Below are positions 34,334-41,974 of a DNA stretch of 64,000 nucleotides, one piece after another. The stretch covers positions 1,302,001-1,366,000 of the forward strand of contig JASGHM010000002.1 in assembly GCA_047602365.1 (NCBI GenBank). The letters are read 5' to 3'. Made by a program: the position numbers and the translations under genes. The notes beneath the pieces were generated by a model, which had not been told where the DNA came from, ran no database searches, and saw only the letters and a program-made list of their open reading frames with translations. Origin of the DNA: Piscinibacter sp047602365 (GTDB taxonomy: Bacteria > Pseudomonadota > Gammaproteobacteria > Burkholderiales > Burkholderiaceae_C). Every line of letters starts with the position of its first letter. The stretch's first letter is position 1.

Positions 34334-35617
34334 ATGCAAGCTCTGCTCCTGACTTCGTGCTTCGTCGCCGCGCTGCTCGTCTCGCTGGCGCTCAAGTACT
34401 GGCTGGCCACGCGCCAGATGCGCCACGTGGCGATGCACCGCGCTGCGGTGCCGGCCGCCTTCGCGGCCACCATCCCGCTGGCCGCCCACCAGAAGGCGGC
34501 CGACTACACGCTGGCCAAGGGCCGCTTCGGGCTGCTGTCCACCGCCTTCGGCGCCGCCGTGCTGCTGGCCTGGACGCTGCTCGGCGGCCTGGATGCGCTC
34601 AACGGCGCGGTGCGCGACGCCGCGCAGCCGCGCCTGGGCGACATGGGCTACCAGCTGGCGCTGCTGGCCGCCTTCGCGATGATCGGCGGCCTGCTCGACG
34701 CCCCCTTCGAGATCTACAGCACCTTCCGCATCGAGCAGCGTTTCGGCTTCAACCGCATGACCTGGAAGCTCTACCTGGCCGATGCGCTCAAGGGCCTGCT
34801 GGTCGGCGCGCTGATCGGGCTGCCGATCGCCGCGCTGATCCTCTGGATCATGGGCGCCACCGGATCGCTGTGGTGGCTGTGGGCCTGGGCCGCCTGGATG
34901 GGCTTCAACCTGCTGATCCTGGTGCTCTACCCGACCGTCATCGCGCCGCTGTTCAACAAGTTCGAGCCGCTGGCCGACGAGTCGCTGAAGGCCCGCGTGC
35001 AGGCGCTGATGGCGCGCTGCGGCTTCACCGCCAAGGGCCTGTTCGTGATGGACGGCAGCCGCCGCTCGGCGCATGCGAACGCCTATTTCACCGGCTTCGG
35101 CGCGGCCAAGCGGGTGGTCTTCTTCGACACGCTGCTGTCCAAGCTGACGCCCAGCGAGGTGGAAGCGGTGCTGGCGCACGAACTCGGCCACTTCAAGCAC
35201 CGGCACGTGCTCAAGCGCATCGTCGCGATGTTCGGCATCAGCCTGGCCGGCTTCGCGCTGCTCGGCTGGATGTCCAGCCAGGCCTGGTTCTACCAGGGCC
35301 TGGGTGTGCAGCCCAACGTCGGCGCGCCGAACGACGCACTGGCGCTGCTGCTGTTCCTGCTCGTCGCGCCGGTGTTCGGCTTCTTCGTCTCGCCGCTGCT
35401 GGCCAACCTGTCGCGCCGCCACGAGTTCCAGGCCGACGCCTACGCCTGCCAGCAGGCCAGCGGTGCCGACCTGGCCGCTGCGCTGCTCAAGCTGCACGAG
35501 GACAACGCGGCGACGCTGACGCCCGACCCGGTCTACGTGAAGTTCTACTATTCGCACCCGCCGGCATCCGAACGCCTGGCGGCGATGAAGCTCCAGCCGC
35601 ACGGAAACCCCGCATGA
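34334..35617 (+). CDS. M48 family (Ste24-like) membrane zinc peptidase
   Basis: A 427-residue integral membrane metallopeptidase of the CAAX prenyl protease 1/Ste24 type. It has several membrane helices and the zinc motif VLAHELGHFKHRH at about residue 281, with the third ligand in the downstream RRHEFQADAYA. The family motif FEIYSTFRIEQRFGFNRM is also present. In bacteria it likely takes part in membrane-protein quality control. Its stop overlaps the phhB start (ATGA), giving a three-gene coupled operon M48-phhB-rsgA. Confidence 0.93.
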   Translation: MQALLLTSCFVAALLVSLALKYWLATRQMRHVAMHRAAVPAAFAATIPLAAHQKAADYTLAKGRFGLLSTAFGAAVLLAWTLLGGLDALNGAVRDAAQPRLGDMGYQLALLAAFAMIGGLLDAPFEIYSTFRIEQRFGFNRMTWKLYLADALKGLLVGALIGLPIAALILWIMGATGSLWWLWAWAAWMGFNLLILVLYPTVIAPLFNKFEPLADESLKARVQALMARCGFTAKGLFVMDGSRRSAHANAYFTGFGAAKRVVFFDTLLSKLTPSEVEAVLAHELGHFKHRHVLKRIVAMFGISLAGFALLGWMSSQAWFYQGLGVQPNVGAPNDALALLLFLLVAPVFGFFVSPLLANLSRRHEFQADAYACQQASGADLAAALLKLHEDNAATLTPDPVYVKFYYSHPPASERLAAMKLQPHGNPA

Positions 35618-35946
35618 GCAACCTGCTGAACCAGCGCTGCCAGGCCCTCGAAGGCCATGCGCCGATGAGCCCGGAAGCGATCCGCGACCACCTGGCGCAG
35701 GTCAGCGGCTGGCAGTTCGCGAACGGCGCGATCGAGAAGACCTATTCGTTCCGCAACTACCACGAGACGCTCGGCTTCGTGAACGCCCTCGGCTGGATCG
35801 CCAACACCGAGGACCACCATCCCGAACTGCGTGTCTTCTACGACCGCTGCGTGGTGCGCTTCGACACCCACTCGGTCGGTGGCATCTCGATCAACGACTT
35901 CATCTGCGCGGCCAAGGCCGACGCGCTGGTGGCCTTCGTCGCTTGA
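35614..35946 (+). CDS. phhB: Pterin-4a-carbinolamine dehydratase
   Basis: A 110-residue enzyme that dehydrates 4a-hydroxytetrahydrobiopterin, regenerating the cofactor of aromatic amino-acid hydroxylases. The pattern GWQFANGAIEKTYSFRNYHETLGFVNALGWIANTEDHHPEL... includes the catalytic EDHHPE histidines, and WVSIN-like VGGISINDF follows. The ATG overlaps the peptidase stop, and its TGA overlaps the TTG start of rsgA. Confidence 0.93.
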   Translation: MSNLLNQRCQALEGHAPMSPEAIRDHLAQVSGWQFANGAIEKTYSFRNYHETLGFVNALGWIANTEDHHPELRVFYDRCVVRFDTHSVGGISINDFICAAKADALVAFVA

Positions 35947-36851
35947 CGCAGCACGCCGAACTCGACCTCGGGCTGGTGGTGGCCGGCCATGGCCGCCACT
36001 ACACCGTCGAGACGCCGGAGGGACAGCGGCTGCAGTGCAGTTCGCGCGGCAAGAAGAGCGATGCCGTGGTCGGCGACCGCGTGCGCTGGATGCCGACCGC
36101 TGCGGGCGAAGGTGTCATCGAGGCGATCGAGCCGCGGCGCAACCTGATGCACCGGCAGGACGAGTGGAAGACCAAGTCATTCGCCGCCAACCTCGACCAG
36201 TTGCTGGTGCTGGTGGCGGCGGAGCCGGTGTTCAGCGAGTCGCAGCTGGCGCGCGCGCTGATCGCCGCCGAGGCGGCCGGCATTCCCGCCGCCATCGTGC
36301 TCAACAAGGCCGACCTGCCGGCGATCGCCGCGGCACGCGAGCGCCTGGTCCCCTATGCGGTGATGGGCATCGCCGTGCACGAGATGGCGCTGAAGGCCAG
36401 GCGCGATCAAAGCCGCGCGCTGCTCTCGCCGCTGCTGCAGGGCAAGGCGACGCTGGTGCTGGGACCGAGCGGCACCGGCAAGAGCACGCTGATCAACCTG
36501 CTGGTGCCGGACGCCGGCGCGCAGGTCGGCGACATCTCGCGGGCGCTGAACTCCGGCCGCCACACGACCACCCACACGCAGTGGTACTGGCTGGACCCAG
36601 CACGCACGACGGCACTGATCGATTCGCCGGGTTTCCAGGAGTTCGGGCTGCGCCAGGTCGACGTGCAACAGCTGGCGGCGCTGATGCCCGATCTGCGCGA
36701 ACCGTCGACGCACTGCCGCTTCTACAACTGCACCCACGTGCAGGAGCCGGGTTGCGGCGTGCTGGCGGCGGTGCAGCGCGGCGCGATCAGCGCCTCGCGG
36801 CACCGCATCTACTGCGAGATCCGCGAAGAACTCTCGCGCAGCCGCTACTGA
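35943..36851 (+). CDS. rsgA: Small ribosomal subunit biogenesis GTPase RsgA
   Basis: A 302-residue circularly permuted GTPase that helps mature the 30S subunit. An N-terminal OB-fold (residues 8-65) is followed by the G domain in permuted order: G4 VLNKADLP, G1 LGPSGTGKSTLINLL, G3 DSPGFQEFG. The C-terminal zinc knuckle is in HCRFYNCTHVQEPGC. The start is TTG 35943 overlapping the phhB stop (TTGA). Its TGA abuts the stop codon of the convergent CobD-like gene with no base between. Confidence 0.95.
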   Translation: MTQHAELDLGLVVAGHGRHYTVETPEGQRLQCSSRGKKSDAVVGDRVRWMPTAAGEGVIEAIEPRRNLMHRQDEWKTKSFAANLDQLLVLVAAEPVFSESQLARALIAAEAAGIPAAIVLNKADLPAIAAARERLVPYAVMGIAVHEMALKARRDQSRALLSPLLQGKATLVLGPSGTGKSTLINLLVPDAGAQVGDISRALNSGRHTTTHTQWYWLDPARTTALIDSPGFQEFGLRQVDVQQLAALMPDLREPSTHCRFYNCTHVQEPGCGVLAAVQRGAISASRHRIYCEIREELSRSRY

Positions 36852-37841
36852 TCAACCGATCAGGTTCGCCAGCGACAGCAGCGCCAGCAGCAGCATCCAC
36901 AGCACCACCGAGCGCCAGACCAGGCCGACGATGCTGCGCAGGTGGGCGGCAACCGGTGGCAGACCCGGCGTGCTGCCCTCGGCGCCGGCGGCTTCCGGCA
37001 GGGCGCCGGCCTCGAAGGTCTTGGAGCGGTCGGGGGTGATGCCCGGCGCGGCACTGCCGCCGAGTTGCACGCCGACGGCACCGGCCGCGGCGGCGAGGAT
37101 GATGCCTTCGTTCTCGTGCCTCCACAGGCCGGCGTCGCGGCGCCAGCAGGTGATCGCCTCCTCGAAGTTGCCGACCACCGCGAAGCCGAAGGCTGTCAGG
37201 CGCGCCGGCACATGGTCGATCAGGCCGAACAGCCACTGCGAGCGCCGCATCAGCCGCTCGTTGATCGGCGCGCCGACGGTGCGGCTCTTGAAGGCCCAGT
37301 AGCGGCTGGCCAGCTCGGACATGCGGTACAGCACCGCCCCGGCCGGCCCGAGCCCGAAGGCCGACAGCACGACGAACCAGAAGAACACGCCGAACACGTG
37401 CCGGTGGGCAGCCAGCAGCGAGTGTTCGATGACATGGCGCAGCAGCTCGGTGCGGGGCAGCTCGCTGGCATCGAGGTGACGCCACTGCGCGAGCAGTCGA
37501 CGCGCCTCGTTCTCGTCACCGCGGTCGAGCGCGTCGCGGATGTCGGTGAAGTAGTGGCTGAACTGGCGGAAGCCCAGCGTCAGGTACAGCACCGCGACGT
37601 TCCAGGCCAGCGCCAGCAGCAGGCTGAAGTGACCGAACGCATGGTAGATGCCGGCCACTGCCAGTGCCGGCACCAGCACCGTCACGCACCACACCACCCA
37701 GGCGTGGCGGTCGCGGCCGGCGTCGAAGTTGCGCCCCGCCCAGCGCATCCAGCCGGTCAGCGTGTCATGGACGACGTTGTCGCGCGGCAGGGGCTTGAGC
37801 TGTTCGATCAGCAGGGCGAACAGGACGGCGAAGAAACTCAT
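36852..37841 (-). CDS. CobD/CbiB family membrane protein
   Basis: A 329-residue membrane protein related to CobD/CbiB, which condenses aminopropanol with adenosylcobyric acid in B12 synthesis. It shows family features: PLPRDNVVHDTLTGWMRW, AVLYRMSELASRYWAF and VPARLTAFGFAVVGN. It stands apart from other cobalamin genes, as do many betaproteobacterial homologues, so it may be a paralogue with another role. Membrane helices lie at both ends and in the middle. It continues leftwards from the CoA-type Nudix gene on the same strand, 31 bases downstream. Confidence 0.82.
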   Translation of the reverse strand: MSFFAVLFALLIEQLKPLPRDNVVHDTLTGWMRWAGRNFDAGRDRHAWVVWCVTVLVPALAVAGIYHAFGHFSLLLALAWNVAVLYLTLGFRQFSHYFTDIRDALDRGDENEARRLLAQWRHLDASELPRTELLRHVIEHSLLAAHRHVFGVFFWFVVLSAFGLGPAGAVLYRMSELASRYWAFKSRTVGAPINERLMRRSQWLFGLIDHVPARLTAFGFAVVGNFEEAITCWRRDAGLWRHENEGIILAAAAGAVGVQLGGSAAPGITPDRSKTFEAGALPEAAGAEGSTPGLPPVAAHLRSIVGLVWRSVVLWMLLLALLSLANLIG

Positions 37842-37872
37842 GCCGCTCGATGATAGCGGCCGCTATGCCGGA

Positions 37873-38568
37873 TCAACGGGACAGGAAGGCGTAGAGATTG
37901 CGCAGCATCGCCGCGGTGGCGCCCCAGATGAAGTACTCGCGCGCTTGCCCGCCCGCGTCCACCCCCTGCCACGGCATCGACAGGAACTGGCGGCGCTCGC
38001 CGCCGAACTCGAACTGGTGGCGGCGGTGGTGCGCCGGATCCATCAGGAAGGCCAGCGGCACCTCGAAGGCCTCGGCCACCTCGAAGCTGTCGATGGCCAG
38101 CGTGAAGCCCGGACGCACCAGCGCGACGACCGGCGTCACGTGGAAGCCGGTGACGGTGGTGTAGACCGGCAGCGCACCGATCACCTCGACCTGGGCCGGC
38201 GCGAGGCCGACCTCCTCCTCTGCCTCGCGCAAGGCGGTGTGCACGGCGTCGTCGTCGACCTCCTCGGCGCGCCCGCCCGGGAAGCTGATCTGGCCGGCGT
38301 GGTCGCGCAGGTGGTCAGTGCGACGCGTCAGCAGCACGGTCACGCCGTCTTCGTGCGCGACCAACGGCACCAGCACCGAGGCTGCCGCCGGCTCGCGGCC
38401 GTCGAACACCCGGCCATCGCCGTGCAGTTCGGGTTCGCCGGGGCCACCGGTGGCGAAACGCTGGCGCAGCGCCTCGATCGACAGGCGCGCGGCGGGCACG
38501 GCGGGCAGATGGGCGTCGGTGCCCAGCACCGGCACGGCGTGCGGATCGACGATGCGGGGGCGGCTCAT
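37873..38568 (-). CDS. Nudix hydrolase, CoA pyrophosphatase-like
   Basis: A 231-residue Nudix protein. The box lies in FPGGRAEEVDDDAVHTALREAEEEVGL and is preceded by RTDHLRDHAGQISFPGG, a pattern (LLTxRxxxLxxHxGQIxFPGG) typical of CoA/NADH pyrophosphatases of the NudL type. C-terminal FIWGATAAMLRNLYAFL matches too. The ATG at 38568 is chosen because an upstream frame extension runs through the rplS terminator. It lies downstream of rplS on the same strand, behind that terminator. Confidence 0.88.
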   Translation of the reverse strand: MSRPRIVDPHAVPVLGTDAHLPAVPAARLSIEALRQRFATGGPGEPELHGDGRVFDGREPAAASVLVPLVAHEDGVTVLLTRRTDHLRDHAGQISFPGGRAEEVDDDAVHTALREAEEEVGLAPAQVEVIGALPVYTTVTGFHVTPVVALVRPGFTLAIDSFEVAEAFEVPLAFLMDPAHHRRHQFEFGGERRQFLSMPWQGVDAGGQAREYFIWGATAAMLRNLYAFLSR

Positions 38569-38579
38569 GACTCGGTCGT

Positions 38580-38609
38580 CAAAGACAAAGCCGCCCCTCG
38601 GGGCGGCTT
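38580..38609 (-). terminator. Rho-independent terminator of the rpsP-rplS operon
   Basis: Arms AAGCCGCCCC (38588-38597) and GGGGCGGCTT (38600-38609) are perfectly complementary. On the minus strand the hairpin is followed by TTTGTCTTTG. It lies 27 bases after the rplS stop and before the Nudix start. Confidence 0.8.
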
Positions 38610-38635
38610 CGCTCGCAGGATCGTGCGGCCCGGAA

Positions 38636-38989
38636 TCAGGCCAGCTTCTCCTTGATGCGGGCCGACTTGCCGGAGCGGTCGCGCAGGTAGTACAGCTTGG
38701 CGCGGCGCACATCGCCACGGCGCTTGACCTCGATCGACGCGATCAGCGGGCTGTACAGCTGGAACGTGCGCTCCACACCTTCGCCGCTGGAGATCTTGCG
38801 CACGATGAAGCTGCTGTTCAGGCCGCGATTGCGCTTGGCGATCACCACGCCTTCGTACGCCTGGACGCGCTTGCGCGTGCCTTCGACGACGTTGACGCTC
38901 ACGATGACCGTGTCGCCGGGGGCGAACTCGGGAATGGTCTTGTTGAGACGGGCGATTTCTTCCCGCTCGAGGGTCTGGATCAGGTCCAC
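38636..38989 (-). CDS. rplS: 50S ribosomal protein L19
   Basis: A 117-residue large-subunit protein at the 30S-50S interface. It matches L19 over its full length (LIQTLEREEIARLNKTIPEFAPGD, RVQAYEGVVIAKRNRGL, SFIVRKISSGEGVERTFQLYSPLI). The start is GTG 38989, with TTGGAG 7 bases before it; other betaproteobacteria often have ATG here. Last gene of the rpsP-rimM-trmD-rplS operon, followed by a strong terminator. Confidence 0.97.
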   Translation of the reverse strand: MDLIQTLEREEIARLNKTIPEFAPGDTVIVSVNVVEGTRKRVQAYEGVVIAKRNRGLNSSFIVRKISSGEGVERTFQLYSPLIASIEVKRRGDVRRAKLYYLRDRSGKSARIKEKLA

Positions 38990-39078
38990 GGGTTTCTCCA
39001 AGGATCGTGCGCGGGGGTGTTGGAAAGTGTTGGCGCCACGGGGGTCGCCTGCCCGGCAGAGGATCGAAAAGCCTGTGA

Positions 39079-39831
39079 TTATAGCCCGAGGCCGGCCAGG
39101 TACTGCTCGTCGGCCTTGCTCAGCTGCCCGGCGGCACGCGCGGCGGCGATCAGGTCGGGGCGGCGGCGCGCCGTCAGCTCCAGCGAACGCTCGCGGCGCC
39201 AGCGGGCGATGTCGGCGTGGTTGCCGGACAGCAGCACCGGCGGTACCGGCCGGGCGCCATCGCCCGGCCCCAGCACTTCCGGCCGGCTGTAGTGCGGGCA
39301 ATCGAGCAGGCCATCGGAGAAACTGTCCTGCTCGTGCGAGCGGGCGTCGCCGAGCACCCCGTCCTGCAGCCGCGCCACGGCGTCGAGCAGCGCCAGCGCC
39401 GGCAGTTCACCGCCGGACAACACGAAGTCGCCCAGGCTCAGCTCCAGGTCGACATGGCTGTCGAGCACCCGCTGGTCGATGCCCTCGTAGCGCCCGCACA
39501 GCAGGATCGCCCCCGCGCCGGCGGCGAACTCCCGCACCACCGCCTGGTCGGTGCGCCGGCCGGTGGGCGTGAAATGGATCACGGGCGCAGGCGTCGCACG
39601 ATCGGCCCGCACGGCCGCCAGCGCCCGCTCCAGCGGCTCGGCCAGCATCACCATGCCCGGCCCGCCGCCATAGGGGCGGTCGTCGATGCGGCGGTAGTTG
39701 TCGTCGGCGAAGTCGCGCAGCGGCCACAGGTGCACCGCCACCTGGCCCGACTCGAACGCGCGGCGTGTCACGCCCACCGACAGGTGCGGTGCGAACAGCT
39801 CGGGAAAGATCGTCAGGACGTCGAAGCGCAT
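39079..39831 (-). CDS. trmD: tRNA (guanine-N1-)-methyltransferase
   Basis: A 250-residue SPOUT enzyme methylating G37 of tRNAs with a G36 neighbour, which prevents +1 frameshifting. Conserved parts: MRFDVLTIFPELF, RPYGGGPGMVM, CGRYEGIDQRV, SLGDFVLSGGELPAL, and the active region SFSDGLLDCPHYSRPE. It follows rimM by 10 bases; an 89-base gap leads to rplS. Confidence 0.97.
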   Translation of the reverse strand: MRFDVLTIFPELFAPHLSVGVTRRAFESGQVAVHLWPLRDFADDNYRRIDDRPYGGGPGMVMLAEPLERALAAVRADRATPAPVIHFTPTGRRTDQAVVREFAAGAGAILLCGRYEGIDQRVLDSHVDLELSLGDFVLSGGELPALALLDAVARLQDGVLGDARSHEQDSFSDGLLDCPHYSRPEVLGPGDGARPVPPVLLSGNHADIARWRRERSLELTARRRPDLIAAARAAGQLSKADEQYLAGLGL

Positions 39832-39841
39832 GGCGCCCGGT

Positions 39842-40430
39842 TCAGTAGTCCAGGCCCCAGTCGACGCGGATGCGCCGCGCTTCGAGGCTGACCTCGTCGA
39901 CGTACTGGCCGACGAAGGGGATCAGCCGCTCGTCGGCCTCACCCTTGCCGCCATCGGGCAGCACCCGCAGCACGCTGTGCGCGCCGGTGTCGAGCAGGCC
40001 GACCACCGTGCCGAGCGGCTGCTCGTCGCGGTTGATCACGGCGAGGCCGATCAGGTCGACCCAGTAGAACTCGTCGCTGCCGGCGGTCGGGAAGCTGGAG
40101 CGGCCGACGAAGATGCGCGCGCCGCGCAGCGCCTCGGCGCCGTTGCGGTCGGCCACGTCGTGCAGGCGGGCGACGACGCCGTCGCCATGCTCGCGCGACT
40201 CGGCGACCTTCAGCAGTCCGGGGTACGGCGGCGCGCCGGGGCGCAGCGGCCGGGGCTCCTCGGGCGGTTTCAGGAACCAGCGCTTCGAGGAGAACAGCGC
40301 CTGCGGGTCGGTCGGCAAAGGGCAGGACCTTGATCCAGCCCTTCACGCCCCAGGCGCCGGTGATGCGCCCGACCTCGACGGCATCGTCGGGCCAGGCAGG
40401 CTCGGCAGCGGAAGACGGGAGGTTCGTCAC
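39842..40430 (-). CDS. rimM: Ribosome maturation factor RimM, with one frameshift
   Basis: RimM assists 30S head assembly with ribosomal protein S19. The N-terminal part VEVGRITGAWGVKGWIKVLPFAD and the C-terminal PRC-barrel part (YWVDLIGLAVINRD, GTVVGLLDTGAHSVLRVLPDGG, FVGQYVDEVSLEARRIRVDWGLDY) lie in two frames. An extra C on the coding strand at about 40310, between two GAC codons, breaks the frame; removing it restores DDPQALFSSKRWFLKP and a 195-residue protein. Since trmD and rplS downstream are intact, a sequencing error is the simplest reading. Confidence 0.9.
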
Positions 40431-40462
40431 GGCCGCTGCCGCGCTCGTTCAGGCACGCTCGC

Positions 40463-40720
40463 TCAGGCGGCGGCGGTGGCCTTCTTGGCCTCGCCGACCA
40501 GGCGGGCGACGGTGGGCGACAGCTGCGCACCCAGCTTGGCCCAGTGCTCGACACGGTCGAAGGCGACGCGCAACGGCTGCTCGCCGCCGGAGGCGACCGG
40601 GTTGTAGAAGCCCACGCGCTCGATGAAACGGCCGTCGCGGCGGTTGCGCGAGTCGGCGACGACGATGTTGAAGAACGGGCGCTTCTTGGCGCCGCCGCGG
40701 GAGAGTCGGATCACGACCAT
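40463..40720 (-). CDS. rpsP: 30S ribosomal protein S16
   Basis: An 85-residue small-subunit assembly protein: MVVIRLSRGGAKKRPFFNIV, VADSRNRRDGRFIERVGFYNP, and a C-terminal Ala/Lys-rich tail. First gene of the conserved operon. An upstream TATAAT on the minus strand (40839-40844) is the likely promoter, giving a leader of about 110 bases. Confidence 0.97.
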   Translation of the reverse strand: MVVIRLSRGGAKKRPFFNIVVADSRNRRDGRFIERVGFYNPVASGGEQPLRVAFDRVEHWAKLGAQLSPTVARLVGEAKKATAAA

Positions 40721-40838
40721 GACTGTTTCCTTGAATCCGGGGTGATCGACCTCGCCAGGGACACGGCTGGTGGGGACAGATCGGGGCTCGCCGCCGTAGA
40801 TACGCCGGTCACCCGACCGGCCAGCAACGAAACCCGGC

Positions 40839-40844
40839 ATTATA
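40839..40844 (-). promoter_or_regulatory. -10 element for rpsP operon
   Basis: Reads TATAAT on the minus strand, within the divergent region between rpsP and the GNAT gene. Transcription would begin near 40832. No convincing -35 is seen 17 bases upstream. The leader between 40832 and 40720 contains no obvious strong hairpin. Confidence 0.5.
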
Positions 40845-40874
40845 GTCGGCTCGGACCTCCTGCGCGCTTCCCCG

Positions 40875-41417
40875 ATGACCACCACTCCGCTCCTGATCCG
40901 GCCCAGCACGGCGGCCGACCTCGGCGCCATCACTGCCATCTACGGCTGGAACGTCGCCCATGGCACCGGCACGTTCGAGCTGGACGCGCCCGACCAGGCC
41001 GAGATGGCCCGTCGACGCGACGACGTGCTGTCCAAGGGCCTGCCCTGGCTGGTCGCCGAGCGTGACGGCCAGGTGCTGGGCTATGCCTACGCCAATCATT
41101 TCCGCCCGCGCCGCGCCTATCGCTTCTGCCTCGAGGACTCGATCTACCTCGCCGACGCGGCCCGCGGCCAGGGCGTCGGCCGGCTGCTGCTGGCTGAACT
41201 GGTGGCGCGTTGCGAGGCCGCCGGGGCGCGCCAGATGCTGGCGGTGATCGGCGATTCGGCCAATGCCGGCTCGATCGGCGTGCACCGCGCGCTGGGCTTC
41301 GAACACACCGGCGTGCTGCGCTCGGCGGGCTGGAAGTTCGGCCGCTGGCTCGACGTCGTGCTGATGCAGAAGGCGTTGGGCCTGGGCGACGGCACTGCGC
41401 CGGCCGACGGCACATGA
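40875..41417 (+). CDS. GNAT acetyltransferase (phosphinothricin/methionine-sulfoximine type)
   Basis: A 180-residue N-acetyltransferase of the Pat/MnaT group, which acetylates amino-acid analogues such as phosphinothricin or methionine sulfoximine. Family motifs: IRPSTAADLGAITAIYGWNVAHGTGTFE, GYAYANHFRPRRAYRFCLEDSIYLA, the acetyl-CoA loop ARGQGVGRLLL, and GFEHTGVLRSAGWKFGRWLDVVLMQ. The ATG at 40875 is preceded by no clear ribosome site. The TGA stop is the first codon of repeat copy C. Confidence 0.9.
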   Translation: MTTTPLLIRPSTAADLGAITAIYGWNVAHGTGTFELDAPDQAEMARRRDDVLSKGLPWLVAERDGQVLGYAYANHFRPRRAYRFCLEDSIYLADAARGQGVGRLLLAELVARCEAAGARQMLAVIGDSANAGSIGVHRALGFEHTGVLRSAGWKFGRWLDVVLMQKALGLGDGTAPADGT

Positions 41418-41501
41418 GCGCGAGCCGAGCGCCGGGCCGCCCCAAGCCGGCTCGGATCCCCTCGGGGGATCGCCGAACGTACCCGTTCGGCGAGGGGCAG
41501 A
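41415..41501 (+). repeat. Stop-anchored structured repeat, family 1, copy C
   Basis: Begins at the stop codon of the GNAT gene and ends two bases before the next ATG. Stem 1 is CGAGCC (41421-41426) with GGCTCG (41449-41454), stem 2 is GATCCCC (41455-41461) with GGGGATC (41465-41471), and stem 3 is GCCGAACG (41472-41479) with CGTTCGGC (41484-41491) around TACC. The trailing GAGGGG (41492-41497) can serve as the Shine-Dalgarno sequence of the downstream gene. Confidence 0.8.
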
Positions 41502-41502
41502 C

Positions 41503-41946
41503 ATGACGCATTACAGGTCCAAGACTCTGGCCACCTGGATCGCGGTGATCGGCGGTTCGCTGGGCCTGCACCGTTTCTACCTGCGCGGCCTGCGCGACCC
41601 CTGGGGCTGGCTGCACGCGCCGCCGACGCTGGTCGGCCTGTACGGCCTGCAGCGCATGGACCAGTTCGGCCAGGACGACAAGCTGGCCTGGGCGCTGATC
41701 CCGCTGCTCGGGCTGATGGTCGCCGGCGCGATGCTGGCCGCCATCGTCTACGGCCTGACGCCCGACGAGAAGTGGGATGCCCGCCACAACCCGGGCGCCG
41801 CCGTGCACCCGACCGGCTGGGGCCCGGTGATGGGCGTGATCGTCGCGCTGCTGCTCGGCGCCGCGGCGCTGATGGCCACCGTGGCCTTCAGCGGCCAGCG
41901 CTACTTCGAGTGGCAGGTCGAGGAAGGCCGCAAGCTCAGCCAGTGA
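41503..41946 (+). CDS. TM2-domain-like membrane protein
   Basis: A 147-residue protein with a TM2-like start (YRSKTLATWIAVIGGSLGLHRFYLRGLRDPWGWL, pattern GxxGxHRFYLG) and further helices at about residues 65-87 and 107-127. Function unknown. Its ribosome site GAGGGG is provided by the end of the repeat that follows the upstream gene's stop, 5 bases before ATG 41503. Confidence 0.8.
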   Translation: MTHYRSKTLATWIAVIGGSLGLHRFYLRGLRDPWGWLHAPPTLVGLYGLQRMDQFGQDDKLAWALIPLLGLMVAGAMLAAIVYGLTPDEKWDARHNPGAAVHPTGWGPVMGVIVALLLGAAALMATVAFSGQRYFEWQVEEGRKLSQ

Positions 41947-41974
41947 GCCCGCTCGCCTGCCTCAGCTTGCTGCC

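Noticed and set aside
36852..37841. Cobalamin biosynthesis cluster around the CobD/CbiB-like gene
   Set aside because: No other B12 gene lies nearby; neighbours are rsgA and a Nudix gene.
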